Source: Lachnospiraceae bacterium | Lineage (GTDB): Bacteria > Bacillota > Clostridia > Lachnospirales > Lachnospiraceae | DNA: 36,016 nt | Reading direction: 5' to 3' | Assembly (NCBI GenBank): GCA_024699645.1 | Contig: JAILPE010000056.1 | Span: 1-36,016, forward strand | Part shown: in pieces, positions 16,270 through 23,369 of the stretch | How the letters are laid out: each line of letters begins with the position of its first letter | Position numbering within the stretch: position 1 is the stretch's first letter | Program-made: the position numbers and the translations under genes | The notes under the pieces: model-generated | What the model saw: only the letters and a program-made list of their open reading frames with translations | Told to the model about the DNA's origin: nothing | Database searches by the model: none

Positions 16270-17867
16270 TATGCCCTGTGACCGCCGATCTGACCGTTTC
16301 TCTCAATGGCGGTCGCTCCCTCCTCAAGGTTCATTCCTTTAAGCACTGCATTTTTTCCGTAACGTTTCTGTAAATTTACAACGGCCTTTTGGAGACTGTA
16401 CTCTTTTTCCTTCGCCTTTTTTTCCTTTTCTTCCGCCCGGGCGGTCGCCATGCTCTTCTCGTCCTGTGCCCCGTGGATATCAAAGAAGCTCATCTGTTCG
16501 TATGTGGCCTCACTTTCCCCGCCTTCTCCTCCTTCGCACCGGGCAGCCCCGTTCATACTCTCGGTCTCATCGCGCCCCACGAGATCTCCGGCCGCAATAT
16601 TCAGGCGGCGAACCGTAAGTGCAGGATTCGCGATTCTGTCAAACGCTTCCGCTACCGCGTCGCAGATAAGCCGCGACGAACATGTATAACAACCGAGTGA
16701 CACCGTTGCGTGAGCGGGTGCCGGGGTCATGCGCCCGTAGTAATCTCTCACGACATCTCCCTCGTAGGCGACACCTTCGATCGATATATTTTCCGTATCA
16801 TATCCTATATCAATGACAATCCTGTCGGTCTCATAACCCTTTTCCACCAGTTCAAGCACCAGCTTGTCAGCCATCTCCCTGATGACGATCCTTGCCTTAT
16901 CAAACGGATAAGGCTCTTTGAGCACCTGTCCTGTGCTCAAGCTCTTCGATTTGGGTTTGCAAGCCTTGACTGCCGCGATCGTACACGGTTCATACCCCCA
17001 AGCATGATCGATGATGAGCTGCGCGTTGACACCGAATGTCTTGTAAAGCAGTTCCTCGTTATAAAAATCTCCCGGCTTTCCTATGGAACATCGCGCTATG
17101 TCGCCCATGGTATAAATCCCGAGGTTCTCAAGCCTTCTCGCTATTCCCCTTCCGATCATCCAAAAATCAGTGATCGGCTTGTGAGTCCAGAGTGTTTTTC
17201 TGAAGCTCATCTCATCGAGCTCCGCAAGCCTCACGCCGTCAGCGTCGGGCTCCATATGTTTTGCCACGATATCCATGGCGATCTTGCACAGGAACATGTT
17301 TGAACCGATCCCTGCAGTCGCCGTGATACCGGTCTCCTCAAGGACCGCCCGGATCATCCGCATCGTAAGTTCTCTTGCGGTGACCCCGTAGAATTTCAGA
17401 TAATCGGTCACATCCGCAAATATCTCATCCACAGAATAAACGTGTATATCCTCGGGTGAAATAAATTTTCTGTATATACCGCAGATCTTGCGGCTCATCT
17501 CAACATACCTTCCCATTCGGGGAGGGGCTGTGACATAATCAACCGCGAGCGTCTTGTCCGCCTTGAGCTGTGCATCGATATACGAGCTTCCTGTGAGGGT
17601 CTTGTTCGGTGCGGCGGCACGACGCTTTGCATTTATAAGCTTTACTTTTTCAACTACTTCAAAAAGCCTCGCCCTTCCTGATATCCCGTACGCCTTAAGG
17701 GACGGCGAAACGGCCAGGCAGATTGTTTTTTCGGTACGCTCCGGATCGGCAACAACAAGATTAACGCCCAAAGGATCAAAGCCCCTGTCGACACACTCGA
17801 CAGAAGCATAAAATGACTTAAGATCGATTGCAACATAGGTTCTGATCCGTTCTTCCCGATCCGACAT
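16269..17867 (-). CDS. Y-family DNA polymerase (UvrX/ImuB-DinB type)
   Basis: A 532-aa translesion polymerase. The palm starts with TYVAIDLKSFYASVECVDRG, whose aspartate binds catalytic magnesium. The second acidic pair is in YSVDEIFADV (about residue 147). A helix-hairpin-helix thumb follows (FWMIGRGIARRLENLGIYTMGDIA), then a little-finger domain to about 430. The tail has a beta-clamp motif, EQMSFFDI, then YSLQKAVVNLQKRYGKNAVL, as in UvrX-like polymerases of Firmicutes. The start codon follows GGATGTGAGTAA. Transcription starts at a strong promoter with a LexA box at the start site, so SOS induction is expected. The gene is coupled to YolD-like and ung by overlapping stop/start codons. Confidence 0.93.
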   Translation of the reverse strand: MSDREERIRTYVAIDLKSFYASVECVDRGFDPLGVNLVVADPERTEKTICLAVSPSLKAYGISGRARLFEVVEKVKLINAKRRAAAPNKTLTGSSYIDAQLKADKTLAVDYVTAPPRMGRYVEMSRKICGIYRKFISPEDIHVYSVDEIFADVTDYLKFYGVTARELTMRMIRAVLEETGITATAGIGSNMFLCKIAMDIVAKHMEPDADGVRLAELDEMSFRKTLWTHKPITDFWMIGRGIARRLENLGIYTMGDIARCSIGKPGDFYNEELLYKTFGVNAQLIIDHAWGYEPCTIAAVKACKPKSKSLSTGQVLKEPYPFDKARIVIREMADKLVLELVEKGYETDRIVIDIGYDTENISIEGVAYEGDVVRDYYGRMTPAPAHATVSLGCYTCSSRLICDAVAEAFDRIANPALTVRRLNIAAGDLVGRDETESMNGAARCEGGEGGESEATYEQMSFFDIHGAQDEKSMATARAEEKEKKAKEKEYSLQKAVVNLQKRYGKNAVLKGMNLEEGATAIERNGQIGGHRA

Positions 17868-17959
17868 TTACTCACATCCGCTTCCGATATATTCAAACAT
17901 ACGTCCGCCGCGCCCATTGAACAGAGCCTTTAACGCTTATATCAACGTTTACGATTTCT

Positions 17960-17973
17960 CGAACGTTCGTTCG
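17960..17973 (-). promoter_or_regulatory. LexA (DinR-type) SOS box
   Basis: The minus strand reads CGAACGAACGTTCG, a fit to the Gram-positive LexA consensus CGAACRNRYGTTYG/C. It starts eight bases after the -10 hexamer, covering the predicted transcription start, where LexA would block initiation. It controls the polymerase/YolD/ung operon. Confidence 0.85.
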
Positions 17974-17981
17974 TATCATGA

Positions 17982-18010
17982 AGTATATCACTCCGCTTCG
18001 GTCAAGTCAA
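17982..18010 (-). promoter_or_regulatory. Strong sigma-A promoter of the polymerase-ung operon
   Basis: On the minus strand TTGACT (18005-18010) is followed after exactly 17 bases by TATACT (17982-17987). The promoter lies just downstream of the PfpI gene stop and leads into a 5' untranslated region of about 105 bases. It is followed at once by the LexA box. Confidence 0.85.
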
Positions 18011-18030
18011 CCCGACCAACCAAAAATCGT

Positions 18031-18591
18031 TTACGATCTTACAATGCCTTCCTCGACAGCCTTGCAAACCTCTTCGCCTTTAAGCTTTTTAAGAAGTCCG
18101 AGTCCGAACTGAGTCGCACATCCCATGGATTTTCCGGTAACGATATTGCCGTCAGTCTCACACGGAGAGGCTGTGTATTCGGCATTCCTGATACCCGATT
18201 CAAATCCGGGATAACAGGTGTATTTTTTATCACTGAGAAGTCCTGCTGCCCCGAGTACCGTAGGTGCGGCACAGATCGCAGCAACGACCTTTCCCGAATC
18301 GCTGTATTCTCTGACCATCTTCTTAACTGCGACGCTTGCCTTAAGATTCTCCGTTCCGATCTTTCCACCGGGAAGAACGACAGCATCGGCATCATCAAAA
18401 CGCGAATCATAATCATCGGGATTTGCGAACCTGTCGTTCACCTCGACAACATAACCGTGAGAGCCGACTGCCTTAAACTTTCCGTAAGGCGAAACAAACT
18501 TGACACCGATTCCCCCTCTTGCGAGGATATCCGCTGTAACGATAGCCTCAGACTCTTCAAATCCGTCACATAAAAGCATATAAACGAACAT
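18031..18591 (-). CDS. DJ-1/PfpI family protein (YajL/ThiJ-like)
   Basis: A 186-aa protein of the DJ-1/PfpI superfamily, whose members act as deglycases, glyoxalases, chaperones or amidases. It opens FVYMLLCDGFEESEA, with the conserved Glu of the DJ-1 active site. The nucleophile elbow is AAICAAPTVLG, with the catalytic Cys near residue 98. The ending TGKSMGCATQFGLGLLKKLKG is also typical. The ATG at 18591 has AAGGAGG seven bases upstream; an in-frame start seven codons earlier (MRRRRCF) is not supported. It lies about 55 bases after the phosphatase gene and may share its transcript. The exact reaction cannot be read from sequence. Confidence 0.88.
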   Translation of the reverse strand: MFVYMLLCDGFEESEAIVTADILARGGIGVKFVSPYGKFKAVGSHGYVVEVNDRFANPDDYDSRFDDADAVVLPGGKIGTENLKASVAVKKMVREYSDSGKVVAAICAAPTVLGAAGLLSDKKYTCYPGFESGIRNAEYTASPCETDGNIVTGKSMGCATQFGLGLLKKLKGEEVCKAVEEGIVRS

Positions 18592-18645
18592 AAAGCACCT
18601 CCTTCTGCGCATAGCGCTGTGGGCTTTTCGCCCATAAAGGATGTA

Positions 18646-20691
18646 TCACTTTGCCATTCTCTCCCTGTATTCGATACATAGCATCGCGATATCATCAAAT
18701 TGAGGCGCGTCTTTAACAAAAACATCAATATCCGCCTTGATCGCAGGCAGTATTTCGTCGGGTCTTTTATCTCCGACTGTCTTGAGGATTTCACTCAGAC
18801 GCCCCATACCGTAAAGTTCGTTGTTTGCATTCATAGCCTCGGTTACCCCGTCCGTGTACAGGAATACCTTATCCCCGGGCTCAAGAATGCACGAACCACC
18901 CTTGTATATCATATTCTCCACTCCGGCGAGTACAAAGCATGCCTTCGTGGGATATACCTCAAACAAACCGTTTTTCCTGTAAATAAACGGCATTTCATGT
19001 CCGGCATTTATAAACCGCAGCTCACCCGTCTTAAGATCGAGCACGCCTTCAAATGCCGTAATGAACATATTTTCACTGTTGCCTTCACAAAGTACGTTAT
19101 TAACTTCCCTAAATACCGTTTCAAGATCCGTGCCGGGAGTCGTATGATCCTTGATAAGAGTCTTACCGATCACCATAAACATCGCGGCGGGAACACCCTT
19201 TCCGGAAACGTCGGCAATAACAAATGCCACGTGCGAATCATCGACCATAAAGAAGTCATAAAAATCGCCCCCGACCTCTTTTGCGGGTGTCATTGACGCA
19301 AATACATCAAATTCCTTTCTGCCCGGGAATGCCGGAAAAACGCTCGGAAGCATGGATGACTGTATATGCGTTGCAACGTCTATCTCTGCTCCGATTCTTT
19401 CCTTCTCAGCCGTGACCTTCGTCAGGTCGTTAATATATTGGTCCAGAGAAACCGCCATCTTGTTCACACAAGTGGCGAGATCCCCGAGTTCGTTATTGGC
19501 CCTGATCTGAGCCCTGTGTTCAAGATTGCCGCCCGAGATTACTTCGACGTCCTTCTCGAGAGCTATGATCGGTTCCGTAAAGCGTTTTGCGAGACGCAAC
19601 CCATATAAACACACGATTGCAACAACAAAGACGAATATTATTATGAATCCGACAATAGTGAGCCTGATACTGTCGTTCATCCGGTTGATCGGTTCGAGTA
19701 TCAACGACTCGGGAATGCTTATTCCGAGCTCCCATCCCGTAGATCTGATCGGTGCATATGCGTAATAGATCCCATCCGATGTTCTGTCGACTCCGCGCTC
19801 ACCGGCAAGCATTCTCTTCGCAATCTCCTCGTCCACGAATTTCGATTTTTTTATATTCAGGAAATCATTCGAATTTCTCTTCATGTACGGAGATGCTATT
19901 ATGTCTCCGTCTTCATCAACGAGGAAAGCAAAGCTTCCCGCTCCGAAGCTCACATCGATAATACTGTTGTTGAGGTCTGTGATCAGAATGTCCATACTCA
20001 CAACACCCGCGCGCTTGCCGTTTTTATAAAACGGAGCACTGCAGCTCGTCATAAGTCCCCGTCCGTAAGAATCAAGGTAGCTCTTCTGGAAAACTGCTTT
20101 ACCGTCTCCGTTCATAGCTTTTTTATACCAGCTCATATCACGATAATCGTAATATGACTCTCCGTCCGGGGCAAGTTCGGCAAGATTTGCATTCTTATCG
20201 CAACAGACCATGAGCTTATCCGTGGCAAGATAAATATTTGTTATAACGTCTTCATGCTTATTGATTATCGATTTCCACGGTCCTTCCAAGTTGCCGAAAA
20301 GACACAGTTCATCGAGAACGTCTTCCCTCTTTACATCCGTGGACGTAAAATATCTCTGCATGGAAAGGATGTTTTCCATGACCGCATCCGGAGGCAACAC
20401 CTCCTCGGGCGTGAATCTGTCCGGATTATCGCACATATCGGAGATCATATCCGACAGAATCAAAATATAATCCGAATAAAGACCGAGTCGCGAATCCGCA
20501 AGATTCGATTTCCCGTCAACAACACCGTCGACCGTTTCTCTCAACTGATCTGTAAGCGACCCCGCGCTTTCCTCTTTAATGGAGTACATGGTTATGATAC
20601 CGCTCACACTTGTAAATATAAGCGCCATGACGGCAGTAAATATTATCAGCCGGCCGATCTGTTTTTTTATGGATGTTCTGTTGAGTTTCAA
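18646..20691 (-). CDS. SpoIIE-type PP2C phosphatase with extracellular Cache sensor and HAMP
   Basis: A 681-aa transmembrane receptor. After a membrane helix (about residues 15-38), a dCache-like extracellular domain follows to about 340; MSWYKKAMNGDGKAVFQKSY and GVVSMDI are typical Cache elements. A second helix (about 345-370), a HAMP domain (LAKRFTEPIIALEKDVE) and a C-terminal SpoIIE/PP2C phosphatase complete it. The metal-binding Asp residues lie in EVGGDFYDFF, IADVSGKGVPAAMFM, YTDGVTEAMN and FDDIAML. It should dephosphorylate an anti-sigma antagonist in response to a ligand. The start is TTG (20689-20691) with AGGAG seven bases upstream, an unusual but well-supported start. It lies 42 bases after the RsbW-like membrane protein, in the same unit. 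Confidence 0.9.
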   Translation of the reverse strand: MKLNRTSIKKQIGRLIIFTAVMALIFTSVSGIITMYSIKEESAGSLTDQLRETVDGVVDGKSNLADSRLGLYSDYILILSDMISDMCDNPDRFTPEEVLPPDAVMENILSMQRYFTSTDVKREDVLDELCLFGNLEGPWKSIINKHEDVITNIYLATDKLMVCCDKNANLAELAPDGESYYDYRDMSWYKKAMNGDGKAVFQKSYLDSYGRGLMTSCSAPFYKNGKRAGVVSMDILITDLNNSIIDVSFGAGSFAFLVDEDGDIIASPYMKRNSNDFLNIKKSKFVDEEIAKRMLAGERGVDRTSDGIYYAYAPIRSTGWELGISIPESLILEPINRMNDSIRLTIVGFIIIFVFVVAIVCLYGLRLAKRFTEPIIALEKDVEVISGGNLEHRAQIRANNELGDLATCVNKMAVSLDQYINDLTKVTAEKERIGAEIDVATHIQSSMLPSVFPAFPGRKEFDVFASMTPAKEVGGDFYDFFMVDDSHVAFVIADVSGKGVPAAMFMVIGKTLIKDHTTPGTDLETVFREVNNVLCEGNSENMFITAFEGVLDLKTGELRFINAGHEMPFIYRKNGLFEVYPTKACFVLAGVENMIYKGGSCILEPGDKVFLYTDGVTEAMNANNELYGMGRLSEILKTVGDKRPDEILPAIKADIDVFVKDAPQFDDIAMLCIEYRERMAK

Positions 20692-20733
20692 GTCTGCACT
20701 CCTATCCTAAAAGCTCTTTTACGCTGTTTGCGG

Positions 20734-21636
20734 TTACAGAACGATGATCACCCTGTTTGTCTGCGTTACATATTTGTAGCTTGTCCTTATCGCCCTGTGT
20801 TCAATAAGCTTGAGTCCGATCAGAGCGACAAGATCCTCGTCTGCTGAGATTTGGAGCGGATTGATCTTTCTTCCTTTATATTCGAACATGATCGAAAGTG
20901 TTTCTTCGCAATCGATCGTTATATGCACGTTCTCTTCCGGCTCATTGTTCCTGATACGAAGATAAACCTCTTCTATTGTATTGAGTATCTCAAAAATTCT
21001 TTTCTTTGAGAGTCCGAGCTGTGTCGTGAGCCCTTCGACCTTATCATTGAGCTCGATAAAGCTCTCGTCCGTCGCTTCTACATCACATTCAATATCATGT
21101 ACTCTCACGCACCAGCGCGGTATGATCGGGAACTGACACATGATTCCGCCGTAAATGATGATCGAAGGTATCCCGATAAGGACAGCCGTCATCACATATG
21201 CCATAAATACTGCCAGGAAATGGATGCTTTCACCGAACACAAAGCTTAGTGCCGCGCTTGCAAGTGAAAGTCCTATGCAGATCGCCAAGTATCTCACGAG
21301 ATCGATACTCTGCTTGAAGCGCACCTTATGATTGGCTGTAAAAGCATGCCACAGGAGCCACATTCCCATACCCTCGATCACTATCGTGATCATCTCGTAG
21401 ACGATCTGCATCCATGCGGCGGCATCGTCAAGTACTCCGCAGATCACGGCTCCTATGAGCGATCCGATCACTCCCCATGGTCCGAATAAAAGTCCCGCGG
21501 TCGGCGCGACCGCATTCTTAAGCCCTATATATGGAGGAATTACCATAAAACCTGAGAAACGTATCGGAAGATCCAGCACAGCAAAAGCCGCTGCGCTTAT
21601 AACTATTATCAAAATTCCCTTTACCCCTTTTCTCAT
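20734..21636 (-). CDS. Multi-spanning membrane protein with C-terminal degenerate RsbW-like (HATPase) domain
   Basis: A 300-aa protein. The first 180 residues hold five or six membrane helices with loops such as PPYIGLKNAVAPTAGLLFGPWG, resembling ECF-transporter S components or bacterial 5TM sensor domains. The soluble C-terminal 110 residues look like a HATPase_c_2 (anti-sigma kinase) fold: IFEILNTIEEVYLRIRNNEPEE at the N-box position and a final GLKLIEHRA...NRVIIVL. The N-box Asn and the glycine-rich ATP lid are not recognisable, so ATP binding is doubtful. It is encoded directly before the SpoIIE phosphatase, as partner-switching pairs often are. GGAGG precedes the ATG at 21636, and an extended -10 (TGGTATAAT) lies at 21702-21710. 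The domain call is by pattern only. Confidence 0.55.
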   Translation of the reverse strand: MRKGVKGILIIVISAAAFAVLDLPIRFSGFMVIPPYIGLKNAVAPTAGLLFGPWGVIGSLIGAVICGVLDDAAAWMQIVYEMITIVIEGMGMWLLWHAFTANHKVRFKQSIDLVRYLAICIGLSLASAALSFVFGESIHFLAVFMAYVMTAVLIGIPSIIIYGGIMCQFPIIPRWCVRVHDIECDVEATDESFIELNDKVEGLTTQLGLSKKRIFEILNTIEEVYLRIRNNEPEENVHITIDCEETLSIMFEYKGRKINPLQISADEDLVALIGLKLIEHRAIRTSYKYVTQTNRVIIVL

Positions 21637-21701
21637 TCCTTAAATCCTCCGTTTTTGTTTTTGATCTTCCTTCGACCGGTTACATCATCAAGTAGAAACT
21701 T

Positions 21702-21710
21702 ATTATACCA
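21702..21710 (-). promoter_or_regulatory. Extended -10 promoter of the membrane RsbW-like protein
   Basis: The minus strand reads TGGTATAAT, an extended -10 element, about 66 bases upstream of the ATG at 21636. No good -35 hexamer is present, which extended -10 promoters can tolerate. Confidence 0.5.
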
Positions 21711-21782
21711 CTTTATACAAAATCTTAAAAGCCTGTATCGTTTCATGCCCGTACTGCAATTTGCAAATTTGTTGCAAATTAC

Positions 21783-21810
21783 TTGACAAAAAACAAGTCA
21801 TGAATATAAT
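21783..21810 (+). promoter_or_regulatory. Sigma-A promoter of znuA-like gene
   Basis: Consensus TTGACA (21783-21788), a 16-base spacer and consensus TATAAT (21805-21810). Directly upstream, TTGCAAATT occurs twice 11 bases apart (21761-21769 and 21772-21780), with the first copy part of the palindrome AATTTGCAAATT (21758-21769). These could be regulator sites. No canonical Zur box is visible. Confidence 0.8.
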
Positions 21811-21939
21811 TGAGAATTGTTCTTGTTTTTAACCGGTCACGTCACTATGCCGGCAAGTGCGCGACTGATAGAAATATATTGACAAAATCTATGAAAGGAA
21901 AATGTTCCGATTTTACACATCGGACATGATAAAGAAGCT

Positions 21940-23112
21940 ATGTTTAAGACAAAAAAAGCTATCGCTCTTGTAATAGCGCTTATTTACATTATCGGATGTC
22001 TTTCAGGTTGCAGTTCCGACGCAAAAGATAAAGCAACCGGCTCCGATTCAAAAAAACTGCAGATTGTTACGACCATATTTCCCGAATATGACTGGGTTCA
22101 GAGTATTCTCGGTGACAACCCCGGAAAGGCCGAAGTAACTCTTCTTCTTGATAACGGAGTTGACCTCCACAGCTACCAGCCCACCGCAAGCGATATTCTC
22201 AAGATATCCTCCTGCGACATGTTCATTTATGTCGGCGGCGAGTCTGACGGTTGGGTAGAAGACACCATAAAAACAGCATCAAACAAAAATATGTCTGTCA
22301 TCAATCTTCTCGAATCACTCGGTGATTCCGTAAAAGAGGAAGAAATGGTAGAAGGAATGCAGGAATCCGCTCACAACCACGATCACGACCACGACCACGA
22401 CGAGGACGAGGATCATGATCACGATCATGACCACGATGAGGATGAAGATCACGACCACGACCACGATGAGGGCGAGGATCATGACCACGATGAGGACGAG
22501 GATCATGACCACGATGAGGACGAGGATCATGATCACGAGCACGAGCACCACCACGAGCACGAAGAAGGCGAAGTTGAGTACGACGAGCATGTATGGCTCT
22601 CACTCAGGAACACTTCAAGTCTCGTAATGACCATTTCAAAGTCACTTCAGAAACTTGACCCCGAAAACGCTTCAACATATAAGAAGAACACCGACGCCTA
22701 TATCGAAAAGCTCAACAAGCTCGACGCCGACTACAAGGCAGCCGTTGACGCCGCCTCTGTAAAGACTGTTCTCTTCGGTGACCGCTTCCCGTTCCGCTAT
22801 CTTGTTGATGATTACGGTCTCAAATACTACGCTGCATTTGTCGGCTGTTCGGCTGAAACGGAAGCAAGCTTCGAGACGATCTCATTCCTTGCCGGAAAGG
22901 TCGACGAGCTCTCACTTCACTCCGTATTCACGATTGAGAAATCAGATCAAAAGATTGCCAAGACGATCGTAAGCAACTCAAAATCAAAAGATCAGAGTAT
23001 TCTTACACTCGACTCCCTTCAGTCGACAACATCGGAAGATATCAAGAACGGTACAACATATCTCTCCGTTATGGAAAACAATCTTAATGTATTAAAAGTA
23101 GCACTTAAATAA
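21940..23112 (+). CDS. znuA: Zinc/manganese ABC-transporter substrate-binding lipoprotein with His/Asp-rich loop
   Basis: A 390-aa lipoprotein of the ZnuA/AdcA cluster A-I family. A lipobox LSGC at residues 21-24 follows a hydrophobic leader. Metal ligands probably include the His in GVDLHSYQPT and the His in DEHVWLS. Between them is a 65-residue loop made almost only of His, Asp and Glu, built on the octad DHDHDEDE. The position normally holding a third His is GDRFPFRYLVDDYGL, without His. The protein should capture zinc outside the membrane; the loop may be a zinc trap or sensor. No permease or ATPase gene is adjacent, so those must lie elsewhere. The ATG has a weak site. A strong terminator follows. 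Confidence 0.9.
   Translation: MFKTKKAIALVIALIYIIGCLSGCSSDAKDKATGSDSKKLQIVTTIFPEYDWVQSILGDNPGKAEVTLLLDNGVDLHSYQPTASDILKISSCDMFIYVGGESDGWVEDTIKTASNKNMSVINLLESLGDSVKEEEMVEGMQESAHNHDHDHDHDEDEDHDHDHDHDEDEDHDHDHDEGEDHDHDEDEDHDHDEDEDHDHEHEHHHEHEEGEVEYDEHVWLSLRNTSSLVMTISKSLQKLDPENASTYKKNTDAYIEKLNKLDADYKAAVDAASVKTVLFGDRFPFRYLVDDYGLKYYAAFVGCSAETEASFETISFLAGKVDELSLHSVFTIEKSDQKIAKTIVSNSKSKDQSILTLDSLQSTTSEDIKNGTTYLSVMENNLNVLKVALK
22369..22566 (+). repeat. In-frame tandem repeat encoding the His/Asp-rich metal-binding loop
   Basis: A run of GAY-CAY and GAG/GAC codons. The clearest unit is 24 bases, present as two exact adjacent copies (22477-22500 and 22501-22524) and degenerate copies before and after. 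Each unit adds eight residues (DHDHDEDE). The repeat can expand or contract without breaking the frame. Confidence 0.9.
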
Positions 23113-23124
23113 TCTGACCCTGCT

Positions 23125-23162
23125 TTACCCGGAACCCTTTACAGGGCTCCGGGTAATTTTTT
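23125..23162 (+). terminator. Rho-independent terminator of znuA
   Basis: A 9-bp stem (TTACCCGGA with TCCGGGTAA), extended inward by CCCT/AGGG after one mismatch and closed by a TTAC loop, is followed by eight T residues. It starts 13 bases after the stop codon. Confidence 0.92.
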
Positions 23163-23263
23163 CCCACCCGCCGCCGATACTCCGGGCAGGTATGGTCCCT
23201 CTTTTTTGAGCAGCCGCCGTCACTCCGTTTTCCCCGTACTGCACGGTCCTTCTTTTTTCTCCC

Positions 23264-23292
23264 TTGATATCGCGGTTCCCATAAAGTATAAT
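23264..23292 (+). promoter_or_regulatory. Sigma-A promoter of pgi
   Basis: TTGATA (23264-23269), a 17-base spacer and TATAAT (23287-23292), about 78 bases upstream of the pgi start. A perfect 14-base palindrome follows at 23304-23317. Confidence 0.75.
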
Positions 23293-23303
23293 CAATTGAA
23301 CAT

Positions 23304-23317
23304 GTTCCGCGCGGAAC
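23304..23317. promoter_or_regulatory. Perfect palindrome GTTCCGCGCGGAAC at the pgi transcription start
   Basis: A 14-base perfect inverted repeat starts about 12 bases after the -10 hexamer, covering roughly +5 to +18. The position suits a repressor operator. No matching known regulator site comes to mind. Confidence 0.5.
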
Positions 23318-23369
23318 GATAACAGTGATGTCGGCCGTATACCGGCTCATATAAATTCGGAGGTTGCTT

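Larger units (their letters stand above)
21637..21939. other. Divergent promoter region
   Basis: A 303-base region between divergently transcribed genes. It holds the extended -10 of the minus-strand membrane protein, paired TTGCAAATT boxes, the znuA promoter, and a 13-base direct repeat (ACCGGTTACATCA at 21675-21687 and ACCGGTCACGTCA at 21832-21844, 11 of 13 matching). Near the znuA start, 21903-21926 can fold into a small hairpin (TGTTCCGAT with ATCGGACA). No gene is visible. Confidence 0.7.

Noticed and set aside
18012-18034. Short ATCG/CGAT hairpin with T-run at the end of the PfpI gene
   Set aside because: The stem is only four to five bases and overlaps the stop codon, too weak to call.
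21811-21830. Fur/Zur-like box after the znuA -10
   Set aside because: AGAA-TTG-TTCT is an inverted repeat, but its arms are only four bases and do not match known Zur or PerR consensus.
22369-22566. CRISPR-like repetition
   Set aside because: Units are contiguous, in frame and coding; there are no spacers.
22301-22603. Minus-strand low-complexity open frames rich in Arg/His or Val/Ile
   Set aside because: They are the reverse reading of the His/Asp repeat in the zinc-binding protein.
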